This document shows, one piece after another, positions 16,922 to 26,071 of a stretch of DNA of 64,000 nucleotides; the stretch's first letter is position 1; the number at the start of each line of letters is the position of its first letter. The stretch lies in the NCBI GenBank assembly GCA_036675475.1, contig JAKFEY010000040.1, forward strand, positions 1 through 64,000. The letters run 5' to 3'. This stretch comes from JALYRV01 sp036675475. GTDB lineage: Bacteria > Acidobacteriota > Vicinamibacteria > Vicinamibacterales > SCN-69-37. Both the position numbers and the translations under genes were made by a program. The notes beneath the pieces are model-generated. The model was not told the origin of the DNA and did not search any database. It saw nothing but the letters and a program-made list of their open reading frames with translations.

Positions 16922-17870
16922 ATGACAGATGCACCCTCGTACCAATCGATGTCGGACGTTGATCTGATGGCCGCGCTCACGCGGCTTGCGCAACGAGAGC
17001 GGTCGTCAACCGCCGAACTTCTCGCCGGGCTCGAAGAGTTCGATCGGCGGCGGCTGTATCTCGGTCTTGGTTTCAACTCACTCCACGCCTACTGCCGCGA
17101 TGTGCTGCATCTCACCGATGGAGCGGCGTACACGCGCATTGAAGTCGCTCGCGCGTCGCGGAGATTTCCAGTGCTGCTGGATATGGTCCGGGACGGACGG
17201 CTGTCCGTGGCGACGGCGTGCCTGGTGTCTTCGAGACTCGTGGCGGACACTGCAGACGGCCTTCTGGCGGAGGTCACCGGCAAATCGAAGCGCGAGGTGG
17301 AAGCGCTCCTCGCGGTCAGGAATCCGAAACCTCCGGTGCCATCGGTGATTCGCAAGTTACCCGACGTGGGCCGGAAGGCGGAAGCCGTTGCGATCGTGCA
17401 ACCCACGTCGCACCTGGCCCTCGAGCCGGCGCCGGATCCCCCTTCGCCGCCGGCCACGCCGAGTTCCAGGCGCGCCGTCCTCGCACCGCTCTCGGGGGCG
17501 CATTACAAGCTGCAGGTGACGATCAGCGCGAGCGCGCATGACCGCCTGCGGCAGATTCAGGACCTGATGCGTCATCGATTGCCGAGCGGAGATCCGGCAG
17601 TCATCGTTGAACGGGCCCTGGACGTGCTGTATGCGGAGCTGCTGAAAAAGAAAGCGGCGGCGGTGGCGAGGCCGCGGACGGCCCGGGAATCAGTAGATGC
17701 TAAGGGGCGTCACGTTCCCGCGTCTGTGAAGCGGGCCGTGTGGAAACGCGATGAAGGACGATGTGCACATTGAAATGCGCTGCCGCGCGCACAACGGCTT
17801 CGAGTGGGAGCAGCACCTGGAGAAACAAACAGAGAGTCTGCTGGCCAGACTCGACGGACCAGACCTCTAG
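16922..17870 (+). pseudogene. HNH endonuclease, core deleted
   Basis: The N-terminal 283 codons match the DUF222/HNH-type endonucleases common in Acidobacteriota, from SDVDLMAALTRLAQRERSST through SVKRAVWKRDEGRC, where the HNH zinc knuckle should begin. The reading frame then stops at 17771 after RCAH. In the +1 frame immediately beyond it the normal C-terminal end resumes as HIEMRCRAHNGFEWEQHLEK and runs to a stop at 17868. Roughly 25-30 codons carrying the catalytic HH and the FVxxxGxxC segment are missing, with a frameshift. The product cannot be an active nuclease. Confidence 0.8.
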
Positions 17871-18592
17871 CGGGCTGCGGCCGGCTTGTGCTCGTCTTTG
17901 ATGGCGGTCACGAGCGACCACCAGCGGGGGATGTTGACCCGCTCGATCGACACCGGCTCGAGTTCCGCCTGCGCGAGGAACGCCGGCAGATCGAGATCCG
18001 ACCGGAAGCCCGCGTGGATCGTCAGCGGCGAGATCAGCCGCTCGATGCGCGACATGATCGGATTGGGGCTCAGGAAGTGATTGAGGATGATGACGCGGCC
18101 GCCGGGGCGGCAGACGCGGCGCATCTCGCGCGCGACCGTCACCGGATCGGGCACGACGCTGATCACGTACGGCGCGTAGACGATGTCGAACGAGTCGTCG
18201 GCGAATTTGAGGTCCGCGGCGTCCATCTGCAGCAGGCGCGCGTTCTGCACGTTCTTGCGCGCCACGCGCTCGCGGGCCTTCTCGAGCATCTGCTCCGAGA
18301 AGTCGATGCCGGTGACTTCGCAGTCTTTCGGATAGAGGCCGAGATTGATGCCGGTGCCGACGCCGACTTCCAGGATGCGATCGCCGGGCTGAATGCCCAT
18401 CCGCTGAATGGCGGTCAGCCGGCCGGGGTGCAGCGTCGGGCCGAAAAACCAGTCGTACCCCTTCGCCAGCTTGTCGTAAGTGGATTCGACGAACTGATTT
18501 TCGACGGCGGCCACCGACAACTCGCGGCTCGCCAGGTCGCCGGCCGGGGATCGGCCCCAACCATTGCGCCCGTTCGGCTTCACACTCGACAT
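17867..18592 (-). CDS. PmtA-like class I SAM-dependent methyltransferase
   Basis: 241 aa. STYDKLAKGYDWFFGPTLHP at about 37-56 resembles Rhodobacter-type phosphatidylethanolamine N-methyltransferase. SAM motif I is LEVGVGTGIN at 74-83, and later motifs ADDSFDIVYAPYVISVVPDP and RRVCRPGGRVIILNHF are present. Likely methylates phosphatidylethanolamine, though a quinone (UbiE-type) substrate is possible. GGAG precedes ATG 18592. It follows the homocysteine methyltransferase gene by 12 bp, which fits a shared methyl-supply role. The 3' end overlaps the HNH pseudogene end by 4 bp, convergent. Confidence 0.8.
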   Translation of the reverse strand: MSSVKPNGRNGWGRSPAGDLASRELSVAAVENQFVESTYDKLAKGYDWFFGPTLHPGRLTAIQRMGIQPGDRILEVGVGTGINLGLYPKDCEVTGIDFSEQMLEKARERVARKNVQNARLLQMDAADLKFADDSFDIVYAPYVISVVPDPVTVAREMRRVCRPGGRVIILNHFLSPNPIMSRIERLISPLTIHAGFRSDLDLPAFLAQAELEPVSIERVNIPRWWSLVTAIKDEHKPAAAR

Positions 18593-18604
18593 GCGTTCTC
18601 CACT

Positions 18605-20482
18605 TTACAGCACTTTGCCGCGGATGGCGTCGGCGGCATCGGCCAGCCCTGCCCCGCTCAAAATCACGCCGGCCACGCGTCCCGCCACCGCGGCGGCCAG
18701 CTCGACGGCGATCTGCAGCCCTTCTTCAGCGGCGCGGCCCTCCGCCTCCGCCGTCCGCATGCGGACGACGATGGCGTCGGGGATGCGGACGCCGGGGACT
18801 TCGTTTGCAAGAAACTCCGCCTCCCGGGTATCGGCTAATACGTGCAGCCCGGCCAGAAGTGGACGGCCGGCCGCGGCCAGTTCAGGCATCGACGCGTCGA
18901 GACCGGCGGGATCGAACACCGGCGGCAGCACCACGAACTCGGCCCCGGCCTCGCGCTTGAAGCCGAAGCGGCGCACTTCCTGATCGGGACTCGCCGCGAA
19001 CGGGTTGAACGCGACGCCGGCATGAAACGCGGTGGGCCGCCCGATGCTCTGGCCGCCGACGTCGAGGCCGTGATTGAGCCGCGTGACCATGTTCGTGAGG
19101 CCGATCGAGTCGACGTCGAACACCGACGTGGCGTCGGCATAGTCGCCCGCGCGCGCCGGCTCGCCGGTGACGAGCAGCACGTTGCGCAAGCCGAGCGCGT
19201 GCGCGCCGAGCAGGTCGGCCTGCATGCCAATCAGGTTGCGATCGCGGCAGGTGTAGTGCAGCAGCGCTTCCGCGCCGGCGCGCTGCTGGACGAGCGCCGC
19301 CGCGAGCAGTGCGCTCATGCGCGCGCCGCCGGCGTGATAGTCGGGCACCGAAATCAGATCGACGCCGCGCTCGCGCAGCGCCTGCGCCGTGGCCACGAAC
19401 TCCTCGGTTTCGTGCGCGCGCGGCGGCATCAGCTCGGCCGCGATCACGAAGCGCCGATCCGCGAAGGCCGCGGCAAGCGCGGACTTCTCGCGCGTCGGAA
19501 TCGCCGGCGACGGCGATGTCTGCGCGGCAGCCGCGCCGGCCGATCGCACCGCCGCATAATCGCGCGCGCGGAGCGGCCGCCGTGCGCCCGCGCCGGCGCC
19601 TTCGCGGCCCGCCGGCAGCGCCTCGACGGCTTTCCGGATGTGACGGATGTGCTCCGGCGTCGTGCCGCAGCATCCGCCCACCAGCTTCACGCCGTTGTTG
19701 ACGAAGCGCCGCGCGTACGACGCCATGTATTCGGGCGAGCTCAGATAGATGTTGCGCCCCTCGACGTCGCGCGGACGCCCGGCGTTGGGCTGCGCCGACA
19801 GCCGCAGCGGCGTGAGCCGCGACATCCGCTCGAGCGTCTCGAGCATCGCGGCCGGGCCGACGCTGCAGTTCAGCCCAATCACACTGGCCCCGGCCTTCTC
19901 GAGCGCGGGCGCGAAGGTTTCGGGCGGGGTGCCGTCGAGCGTGTTGCCGTCTTCTTCGGTGGTGACCTGCGCCACGATGGGCTTCGCGCTGACGCTCCGC
20001 ACGGCCCGAATGGCGGCCTGCACTTCATTCAGATCGCGGAACGTCTCGAGCACGAACAGATCGACGCCGCCCTCCTCGAGCGCCGCGGCCTGCTCGCGGA
20101 ACACGGCCTCGGCCTCGTCGACGCCCATGCGTCCCCACGGCTCCACGCGCACGCCCAGCGGCCCGATCGATCCGGCCACATACGCGTACTCGCGCGCCGC
20201 GTGCCGCGCGATGCGCGCGCCCTGGATGTTCATCTCGCGCGTCGATCCCGCAATCCCGAAATGCGCGAGCTTGACGCTGTTGGCGCCGAAGGTGTTGGTC
20301 TCGATGACGTCGGCGCCCGCGCGCACGTACGCCTGGTGCACTTCCGTCACCATGTCGGGCTGCGCGAGGTTCAACTCGTCGAACGAGCGGTTGAGAAAGA
20401 CGCCCTTCTGATAGAGCATCGTCCCCATCGCGCCGTCGCACACGAGCACGCGCTCGTCGAGCGCTTCGAGGAAAGGTTTCAA
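18605..20482 (-). CDS. Bifunctional homocysteine S-methyltransferase / methylenetetrahydrofolate reductase
   Basis: 625 aa, matching YitJ-type fusions. The N-terminal Hcy-binding domain (1-290) has CDGAMGTML and zinc ligands Cys206 (GLNCSVGP) and Cys271-Cys272 (GGCCGTTPEH). A low-complexity linker (about 295-330) leads to an MTHFR-like TIM barrel from about 335. The enzyme transfers a methyl group to homocysteine and reduces CH2-THF, linking C1 metabolism to SAM supply. The only start retaining the DGAMG motif is TTG 20482; no clear Shine-Dalgarno, so the exact start is uncertain. It lies 12 bp after nuoI and 12 bp before the PmtA-like gene. Confidence 0.88.
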   Translation of the reverse strand: MKPFLEALDERVLVCDGAMGTMLYQKGVFLNRSFDELNLAQPDMVTEVHQAYVRAGADVIETNTFGANSVKLAHFGIAGSTREMNIQGARIARHAAREYAYVAGSIGPLGVRVEPWGRMGVDEAEAVFREQAAALEEGGVDLFVLETFRDLNEVQAAIRAVRSVSAKPIVAQVTTEEDGNTLDGTPPETFAPALEKAGASVIGLNCSVGPAAMLETLERMSRLTPLRLSAQPNAGRPRDVEGRNIYLSSPEYMASYARRFVNNGVKLVGGCCGTTPEHIRHIRKAVEALPAGREGAGAGARRPLRARDYAAVRSAGAAAAQTSPSPAIPTREKSALAAAFADRRFVIAAELMPPRAHETEEFVATAQALRERGVDLISVPDYHAGGARMSALLAAALVQQRAGAEALLHYTCRDRNLIGMQADLLGAHALGLRNVLLVTGEPARAGDYADATSVFDVDSIGLTNMVTRLNHGLDVGGQSIGRPTAFHAGVAFNPFAASPDQEVRRFGFKREAGAEFVVLPPVFDPAGLDASMPELAAAGRPLLAGLHVLADTREAEFLANEVPGVRIPDAIVVRMRTAEAEGRAAEEGLQIAVELAAAVAGRVAGVILSGAGLADAADAIRGKVL

Positions 20483-20494
20483 ATCAAGCCGCGC

Positions 20495-20932
20495 CTAGGC
20501 GCGCGGCGCGGGTGTGACGGGTCCAGGAATCAGCAGGTCGGCCTTGTCCCACACGAAGTCGTCCTTGCTGTAGACCGAGAGCTCGTAGTCCTTGCCCATG
20601 AAGATGGCCGACACCGGGCAGGCCTCTTCGCAGTACCCGCAGAAGATGCAGCGCGTCTTGTGAATCTGGTAAATCTTCGCGTAGCGCGGACCGGCCGCCA
20701 CCGTGCCGTCGTTTTCCGCCGGCTCGAGGTAAATGGCGTCGGCCGGGCAGGCCACGGCGCACAGGCCGCAGGCCACGCACTTCTCGAGCCCGTCTTCGTC
20801 GCGCATCAGCACCTGCTTCCCGCGGTACTTGGGAAACATGGGCATCTTTTCGTTCGGATAGTCGAGCGTGTTCGACTTCCGGAACATGTGCTTGAAGGTG
20901 GTCCAGAAGCCAACAATCAGCGGGCGAATCAT
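20495..20932 (-). CDS. nuoI: NuoI-type 2[4Fe-4S] ferredoxin subunit
   Basis: 145 aa. Two 4Fe-4S motifs: Cys52-55-58-62 (CVACGLCAVACP) and Cys95-98-101-105 (CIFCGYCEEACP). The N-terminal MIRPLIVGFWTTFKHMFRKS matches NuoI of complex I. No other nuo gene lies in the window, so it is an orphan copy or lies apart from the main operon. It is placed upstream of the homocysteine methyltransferase/MTHFR gene and could donate electrons there; that is inference. A leaderless TATGAT precedes it. Confidence 0.85.
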   Translation of the reverse strand: MIRPLIVGFWTTFKHMFRKSNTLDYPNEKMPMFPKYRGKQVLMRDEDGLEKCVACGLCAVACPADAIYLEPAENDGTVAAGPRYAKIYQIHKTRCIFCGYCEEACPVSAIFMGKDYELSVYSKDDFVWDKADLLIPGPVTPAPRA

Positions 20933-20941
20933 TCGAAACCG

Positions 20942-20947
20942 ATCATA
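20942..20947 (-). promoter_or_regulatory. -10 element TATGAT for nuoI operon
   Basis: Minus-strand TATGAT ends 9 nt before ATG 20932 with no Shine-Dalgarno. It would drive nuoI, homocysteine methyltransferase/MTHFR and the PmtA-like gene. Confidence 0.55.
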
Positions 20948-20967
20948 TCAGGCGTCACCCTCTCCCG

Positions 20968-22251
20968 TCAGCCCTTCCGTTCCGGGCTGCACGCCTCGAA
21001 CCGCCGTTCCTCGATATCGATTCGAACCGCCTGAGTAATGGCCTTGCCATTGGCCGTCAGAACCGCCAGGGATATCGCGTACGTGCCCGGAGGGAGACCG
21101 TCCAGCGGAATCAAGGCCGAAAAGTCGGTGCCGGTCTGCCCCGCAGGGGCTGCCGTGGTCATCGCGGGGATTGGCCTGATCACCATGCCGCCGGATATCA
21201 CGGAGAAGGACGGCGTCTGCAGACAACGGCCCCTGCGGGCTCTCGAGCCCCAGCACGAGCGGAGACAGCGCCGGACTCCTGTCCTGGTAGCGCGGCACAT
21301 CAGCCGACAGACTCAGCGTGCCGGACACTCTTGCCACCGCGCTCGTCGCCCCGATCCTCAGCACGACAGGCCCCTGCGGCAGATCGAAGCGTTCGTTGAT
21401 CGTGATCGTTCGAGCTTCACTGCGCAAAGCAGAGGCAGGCACGCGAACTTTTCGCTGCCTCGAAGCCAGGACGCGCGCGTCCGGATCAAAGGCCAGTACG
21501 AGCAGCGTCAAGACGTCGTCCCGAGTATCGCCCGGCGGGTACTCCACGGAGGTCGTGAGCAACACACTCGTACGGCCGGATGGGGCCGGGGCAACGGGCA
21601 CGACGAACGCCCGCAGCGCGAGCTGATCGAGCGGCTTGCCGGCCGCGAGGTCGGCTCTCAGGCCATCTGCTGGATCCGCGCGCTGCGGCGAGGGGGCCTT
21701 CGCGATATATCCCTCCCGCGTGCGGACTCGCAGCTCAGGCCGGCCGGCTACGAGCAGCCGTATGTCGCGGAACTTGCCGTCCGGCTTGAAAGGATCAGGC
21801 GCAAATCCGAGGACATAGAAATGCTGGGTGCTCGTCATCAGCTCATGTGCGGCGTCGACGATAAATGCGCGATTGACGTAACGGGTTCCACCGGTGGCAA
21901 CTGAGGCGGTTTTCAACAGCTCCGTTCGAGTGGTGGCTTCAGGGTACAGGCCATACGGATCGATCGTATAGATGGGAATGCCTAAGCGCTCGCCCTTGTT
22001 GAACAACTCGACCGCCGGCCCTCATCGAACAACTCGAAATCAGCGGCGCCAAGGCCCCTGACTGGTTTACCTTCGCGATCCGTGACGACCGCCGTGAGTG
22101 TCACCACGGTCGCATTTGTCCGAAACGTCGGACGCGTCTGATCCTGCGCGACTCCCTGGACAGGGCCGAGCCCGCCGACTGCGAGGCCTCCGGCCAGGGC
22201 AGCTAACCACACAGAGCGAAGGACGCAACCCGCAGACGGGAGGGCCGGCAT
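20968..22251 (-). pseudogene. vWA-domain secreted protein, core deleted and frameshifted
   Basis: Frame one (22251 downwards) gives a signal peptide and the usual opening TFRTNATVVTLTAVVTDREG...DFELFDEGR. It then shifts at about 22010 directly into VELFNKGERLGIPIYTIDPY, the region that normally follows the vWA domain, so the vWA core is missing. An 11-bp direct repeat, GAACAACTCGA, at 22001-22011 and 22027-22037 marks the junction. A second frameshift near 21215 moves the C-terminus (SVISGGMVIRPIPAMTTAAP...IEERRFEACSPERKG) to another frame ending at 20968. Family: Acidobacteriota vWA proteins of unknown role. Confidence 0.78.
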
Positions 22252-22307
22252 AACGCTGGCGCATTCTATCCGGGCGGCTTGCCGCGGGCAGCATTGAAGG
22301 GTTGCCT

Positions 22308-22313
22308 TACAAT
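22308..22313 (+). promoter_or_regulatory. -10 element TACAAT for LytS-type kinase
   Basis: TACAAT lies 9 nt before ATG 22323, no Shine-Dalgarno. It supports ATG 22323 over the in-frame TTG at 22302, which is upstream of the expected transcription start. Confidence 0.6.
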
Positions 22314-22322
22314 CGACCGACC

Positions 22323-23642
22323 ATGCGCCAGGAGGTCGCCCTTTCGGTCGAGCAGTTCCTGCTGGCGACCCTCATCTTCAAGGTCGCCGTCGTGGCCATC
22401 CTGGCCACGATGCTGGCCAGGTTCCGGTTTTTCCGGCGCATCCTGCTCACCGAGCGGCGCGACTGGCCCGAGCGTCTGACGTTTGCCGTCGCCTTCGGCC
22501 TGCCGCTCATGGCCGGCGTGGTCTCGCGGCTGCTGCTCAAGTTCAGCGCCGCCGACATTTCCCTGTCGGGGCCGTATCTGGCCGGACTCATTGCCGGTCC
22601 CTACGCCGGCGCCATCGTCGGCGCCATGGTGGGATTGCCGGCGCTGGCGGCGGGCGAATGGATCGCCCTGCCCTTCGCCGTCGGGTGCGGGTTTGCCGGC
22701 GGCGGCCTGCGCGAGATCTGCCCGAAGCCGGCCATCTGGGGCGTGTCGCCGCTGTTCTTCACGACGCTTCACCGCAGCGCGTGGCAGTTCATCCGCCGCT
22801 TCAATGTGGACTGGCAGATCGCCCTGCTGACGGCACCCGTGGGGCTCGAAGTACTGCGGCAGGCGCTCGGTCAGCGCTTCGGCGTCCATCGGCTCTTCCA
22901 CCTGCCGCCATCCAGCTGGTGGCTGTGGCTGCTCGTGCTGCTCTCGGCCGTGCTGTGCGTCGTCATCCCAATCAAAATCTGGAACACGGCTCGCATCGAG
23001 CACCGCCTGCAGGAGCAGGAGAAACTGCTGATGGCGGCCCGCGTCGAGGCGCTCGCCAGCCAGATCAACCCGCACTTCCTGTTCAACACGCTGACGTCCA
23101 TCACGTCGCTCATCAGGTCGGAGCCCGAAACCGCGCGCATGCTCATCGTGAAGCTGTCGGCGCTGCTCCGCCGGCTGCTGCGGGCCCAGGAGCACTTCGT
23201 GACGCTCCGCGAAGAGCTGGAGGCCGTGGACGAGTACCTGGACATCGAGACCGTCCGGTTCGGGCCCTCGCTGCGCGTCGAGAAGGAGATCGGCCCCGAC
23301 ACGCTCGACATCATCGTGCCCAGCATGCTGCTGCAGCCGCTGGTCGAAAACTCCATCAAGCACGGGCTGGCCAAGAAGCTCGGCGAGGGCCGCATCACGA
23401 TCCGCAGCATCCGGACCGACGGGCACGTCACCATCGAGGTCGTGGATAATGGGGTGGGCATGGCGTCCAGGCAGCTCGACCCGCGAAACGGCACGGGCAT
23501 CGGGCTGCGCAACGTCGACGAGCGCCTTCGCGTGATTTATGGCGCGAATTACCAGCTCAAGCTGGAGAGCATGCCCGGCCAGGGCACGTGCGCGCGCGTC
23601 GAAATTCCCGAGCTGAGCGTGCCGGCGCCCCATCCGGTCTGA
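22323..23642 (+). CDS. LytS-family sensor histidine kinase
   Basis: 439 aa from ATG 22323. About six hydrophobic segments occupy 1-215, including the 5TMR-LYT pattern (GPYLAGLIAGPYAGAIVGAM). A short coiled coil (EHRLQEQEKLLMAARVEAL) follows, then the His_kinase H-box QINPHFLFNTLTS with His251, and an HATPase domain with LLQPLVENSIKHG and DNGVGM. A membrane sensor that phosphorylates the LytTR regulator encoded 4 bp downstream. The signal is unknown; relatives sense cell-wall or membrane-potential changes or pyruvate. Confidence 0.92.
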   Translation: MRQEVALSVEQFLLATLIFKVAVVAILATMLARFRFFRRILLTERRDWPERLTFAVAFGLPLMAGVVSRLLLKFSAADISLSGPYLAGLIAGPYAGAIVGAMVGLPALAAGEWIALPFAVGCGFAGGGLREICPKPAIWGVSPLFFTTLHRSAWQFIRRFNVDWQIALLTAPVGLEVLRQALGQRFGVHRLFHLPPSSWWLWLLVLLSAVLCVVIPIKIWNTARIEHRLQEQEKLLMAARVEALASQINPHFLFNTLTSITSLIRSEPETARMLIVKLSALLRRLLRAQEHFVTLREELEAVDEYLDIETVRFGPSLRVEKEIGPDTLDIIVPSMLLQPLVENSIKHGLAKKLGEGRITIRSIRTDGHVTIEVVDNGVGMASRQLDPRNGTGIGLRNVDERLRVIYGANYQLKLESMPGQGTCARVEIPELSVPAPHPV

Positions 23643-23646
23643 CGTC

Positions 23647-24435
23647 ATGACGCTGCGCACGGTGGTTGTCGACGACGAACAGCTGGCGCGCGAGGAGCTG
23701 TGCTTCCTGCTCGCGCGCACCGGGGGCGTGGAAATCGTGGGCCAGGCCAGCAACGGCGTGGACGGCCTGCGGCTGGTGGGCGAGCATCTGCCCGACCTGC
23801 TGCTGCTCGACGTCCAGATGCCGGGCCTGAACGGCTTCGAGGTGGCGCACCGGCTGCTCGACGCGTCGCTGCTGCCCAACCTCGTGTTCGTGACGGCGTA
23901 CGATCAGTACGCGCTCGACGCGTTCAAGGTGCACGCGGTCGACTATCTGTTGAAGCCGGTCGACGCGCAGCGGCTCGAGACGACGCTGGAGCGGGTGCGC
24001 CAGAAGGTGGACACCGACCAGCGCGCGAAGGCCGCCATCGGGCGCGAAGAGCTCGAGCGCGTGCTGCGCGCCGTGTCCGAGGCGCCGAAGGGCGGGCGGC
24101 GCGATCAGGTGGCGATCAAGGCCGGCGAGCGCTTCCTGCTCGTCTCGGCCGACGAGATCGTCCACGCGTCGATGGTTGACGATGCCATCGTCGTGGTAAC
24201 TAATACGGCGTCGGGAACGTCCAACTATCGGACGCTCGACGAGTTGTCGGCGCGGCTCGACCCGTCGGTGTTCTGGCGGGTGCACCGGTCGCACCTGGTC
24301 AACATCACGAAGATCAAGGAGATAGTCCCCTGGTTCAGCAGGAATTACATCCTCAAGATGAAAGACCCGAAGGCGACCGAAATACCGGTCAGCCGGGCCC
24401 AGACGCGCCGGCTTCGGGACCATCTGGGACTGTAG
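23647..24435 (+). CDS. LytTR-family response regulator
   Basis: 262 aa. The receiver domain has Asp9-Asp10, phospho-acceptor Asp55 (LLLDVQMPG), the TAYDQYA switch region and Lys in LLKPVD. A linker (about 125-150) leads to a LytTR DNA-binding domain from about 155 (RFLLVSADEIVHASMVDD, FWRVHRSHLVNITKIKEI). It pairs with the kinase directly upstream. Target promoters are not evident; the signal peptidase gene starts 30 bp downstream and may be co-transcribed. Confidence 0.93.
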   Translation: MTLRTVVVDDEQLAREELCFLLARTGGVEIVGQASNGVDGLRLVGEHLPDLLLLDVQMPGLNGFEVAHRLLDASLLPNLVFVTAYDQYALDAFKVHAVDYLLKPVDAQRLETTLERVRQKVDTDQRAKAAIGREELERVLRAVSEAPKGGRRDQVAIKAGERFLLVSADEIVHASMVDDAIVVVTNTASGTSNYRTLDELSARLDPSVFWRVHRSHLVNITKIKEIVPWFSRNYILKMKDPKATEIPVSRAQTRRLRDHLGL

Positions 24436-24464
24436 GCACGCCGGCCGCGGCGCCCGAGGCCGAG

Positions 24465-25184
24465 GTGTATCCGCGGCCCGGCTCGCTCGAGGCCATGCGG
24501 CTGTCGATGGCCGACGCGGGCCACGCGCTGCCGCCCGCCGACGCGTCGCATGCGCTGCCGCCGGCTGACGGGTCGCACGCGCTGCCGCCCGCCGAAAACG
24601 TCGCGGCGCCCGTGACGAGGGGCGAAGACTTCGCGCGCCTCAAGATCGACCGCCGCTCGGCGGCGCTCGCCCGCATGGGCGAGGAGTTCGTCACCTGGTT
24701 CAAGACGCTCGTGTCGGCGCTGGTCTATGCCACGCTGATCGTGACGTTCGGCTTCCAGGTGGCGCGTGTCGAAGGGCAGAGCATGGCGCCCACGCTCGAG
24801 GATCAGGACCGCCTGATCGTCAACAAGCTCGCCTACCGCCTGCACGATCCGCAGGTGGGCGACATCGTGATGCTGTACTACCCGGTGAACCCCGAGAAGT
24901 CGTTCGTCAAGCGCGTGATCGCCGCCGAGTTCGAGGAAGTGCGCATCACCGACGGCCAGGTCTACGTCAACGACGTGCTGGTCGACGACGCGCACATTCC
25001 GCCGGAGTATCGCAGCCACGACGACTGGGGCCCGCACACCGTGCCCGAGGGCTATTACTTCGTGATGGGCGACCATCGCAACAACAGCCTCGACAGCCGC
25101 CACTGGAACTACGTGCCCAAGAAATACATCATCGGCAAGGTGCAGCTGCGCTGGTGGCCGCTGAGCACGGCGCGCGTGTTCTGA
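24465..25184 (+). CDS. lepB: Signal peptidase I
   Basis: 239 aa. A cytoplasmic N-terminal extension of about 75 residues with a threefold 9-residue repeat precedes one membrane segment (TLVSALVYATLIVTFGFQV). The catalytic Ser106 is in EGQSMAPT and Lys149 in KSFVKRVIA; the GDHRNNSLDSR box lies near 206. It cleaves signal peptides on the outer face of the inner membrane. GTG 24465 is the first plausible start after the regulator stop; the open frame extends further upstream, so the N-terminus is uncertain. Confidence 0.92.
   Translation: MYPRPGSLEAMRLSMADAGHALPPADASHALPPADGSHALPPAENVAAPVTRGEDFARLKIDRRSAALARMGEEFVTWFKTLVSALVYATLIVTFGFQVARVEGQSMAPTLEDQDRLIVNKLAYRLHDPQVGDIVMLYYPVNPEKSFVKRVIAAEFEEVRITDGQVYVNDVLVDDAHIPPEYRSHDDWGPHTVPEGYYFVMGDHRNNSLDSRHWNYVPKKYIIGKVQLRWWPLSTARVF
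24519..24599 (+). repeat. 27-bp coding tandem repeat in signal peptidase
   Basis: Three in-frame units of nine codons encode GHALPPADA, SHALPPADG and SHALPPAEN. They lie in the cytoplasmic N-terminal extension of the signal peptidase, away from the catalytic domain. Copy number may vary between strains. Confidence 0.9.
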
Positions 25185-25192
25185 GCCGGTTT

Positions 25193-26071
25193 GTGACGGC
25201 GCAAGACACCGGCCGGTATGCCGCCGTCTCCGGTGTCCTCCTCCGCGTTCTCGTCCTCAACGTTCTGGTGGCCGCGGCGAAGCTGATCTTCGGCTACGCC
25301 ACCGGCGCGGTCAGCATCATCTCCGACGGGTTCCACTCCCTCACCGATTCGGCCTCGAACGTCGTGGCGCTGGTCGGCATTCGCGCCGCGCGGCAACCGC
25401 CCGACGCCAATCACCCGTACGGCCATCGCAAGTTCGAGACGCTGGCCTCGGCCGGCATCTTCTTCTTCCTGCTGCTCGTGCTCGTCGAAGTGCTGCGCAC
25501 CGCCATCGGGCGGCTTCAAAGCGGCGGCGCGCCGGAGATCACGACGGCCAGCTTCGTGATCATGGGCGGGACGCTCGTGGTCAACCTCGGCGTGGTGGCG
25601 TACGAGTCAGCCGCGGCCCGCCGGTTCAGAAGCGAGTTGCTGCTTGCCGACTCGTACCACACGCGCAGCGATGTGCTCACGTCGTTGTCGGTGATCGCGG
25701 CGCTGATCGGCGTGAAGCTGGGCTACCCGGTGCTCGACGCGCTTGCCGCGCTGGTGGTGGCCGGCTTCATCGGCTGGAGTGGATGGCTGATCGCGCGCGA
25801 AGTGTCGCTGGTGCTGTCGGACGCCACCGTGCTCAGCGAGCGCGACGTCGAAGAGGTCGTGATGAGCGTGCCGGGCGTGCTCGGCTGCCATCACATCCGC
25901 ACGCGCGGATCAGCGGATCACGCGTTCCTGGATTTGCACGTGTGGGCGGCGCGCGACATGCGGCTCGAAGACGCGCACGCGCTGTCGCATGTGGTGAAGG
26001 ACCTCTTACTCGAGAAATATCCTGCGCTGGCCGATGTGATCATTCACATCGAACCCCCGCCGGCCGAATAG
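25193..26071 (+). CDS. Cation diffusion facilitator (metal efflux) protein
   Basis: 292 aa from GTG 25193. Six membrane segments; the first CDF metal site appears in SIISDGFHSLTDSASN (D/H pairs) and the second in LLLADSYHTRSDVLTS. The cytoplasmic C-terminal domain has GCHHIRTRGSADHAFLDLHV, typical for zinc, manganese, cobalt or iron exporters. It begins 9 bp after the signal peptidase stop and overlaps the acyl-CoA ligase by 28 bp at its 3' end, convergent. Metal specificity cannot be told from the sequence. Confidence 0.92.
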   Translation: MTAQDTGRYAAVSGVLLRVLVLNVLVAAAKLIFGYATGAVSIISDGFHSLTDSASNVVALVGIRAARQPPDANHPYGHRKFETLASAGIFFFLLLVLVEVLRTAIGRLQSGGAPEITTASFVIMGGTLVVNLGVVAYESAAARRFRSELLLADSYHTRSDVLTSLSVIAALIGVKLGYPVLDALAALVVAGFIGWSGWLIAREVSLVLSDATVLSERDVEEVVMSVPGVLGCHHIRTRGSADHAFLDLHVWAARDMRLEDAHALSHVVKDLLLEKYPALADVIIHIEPPPAE

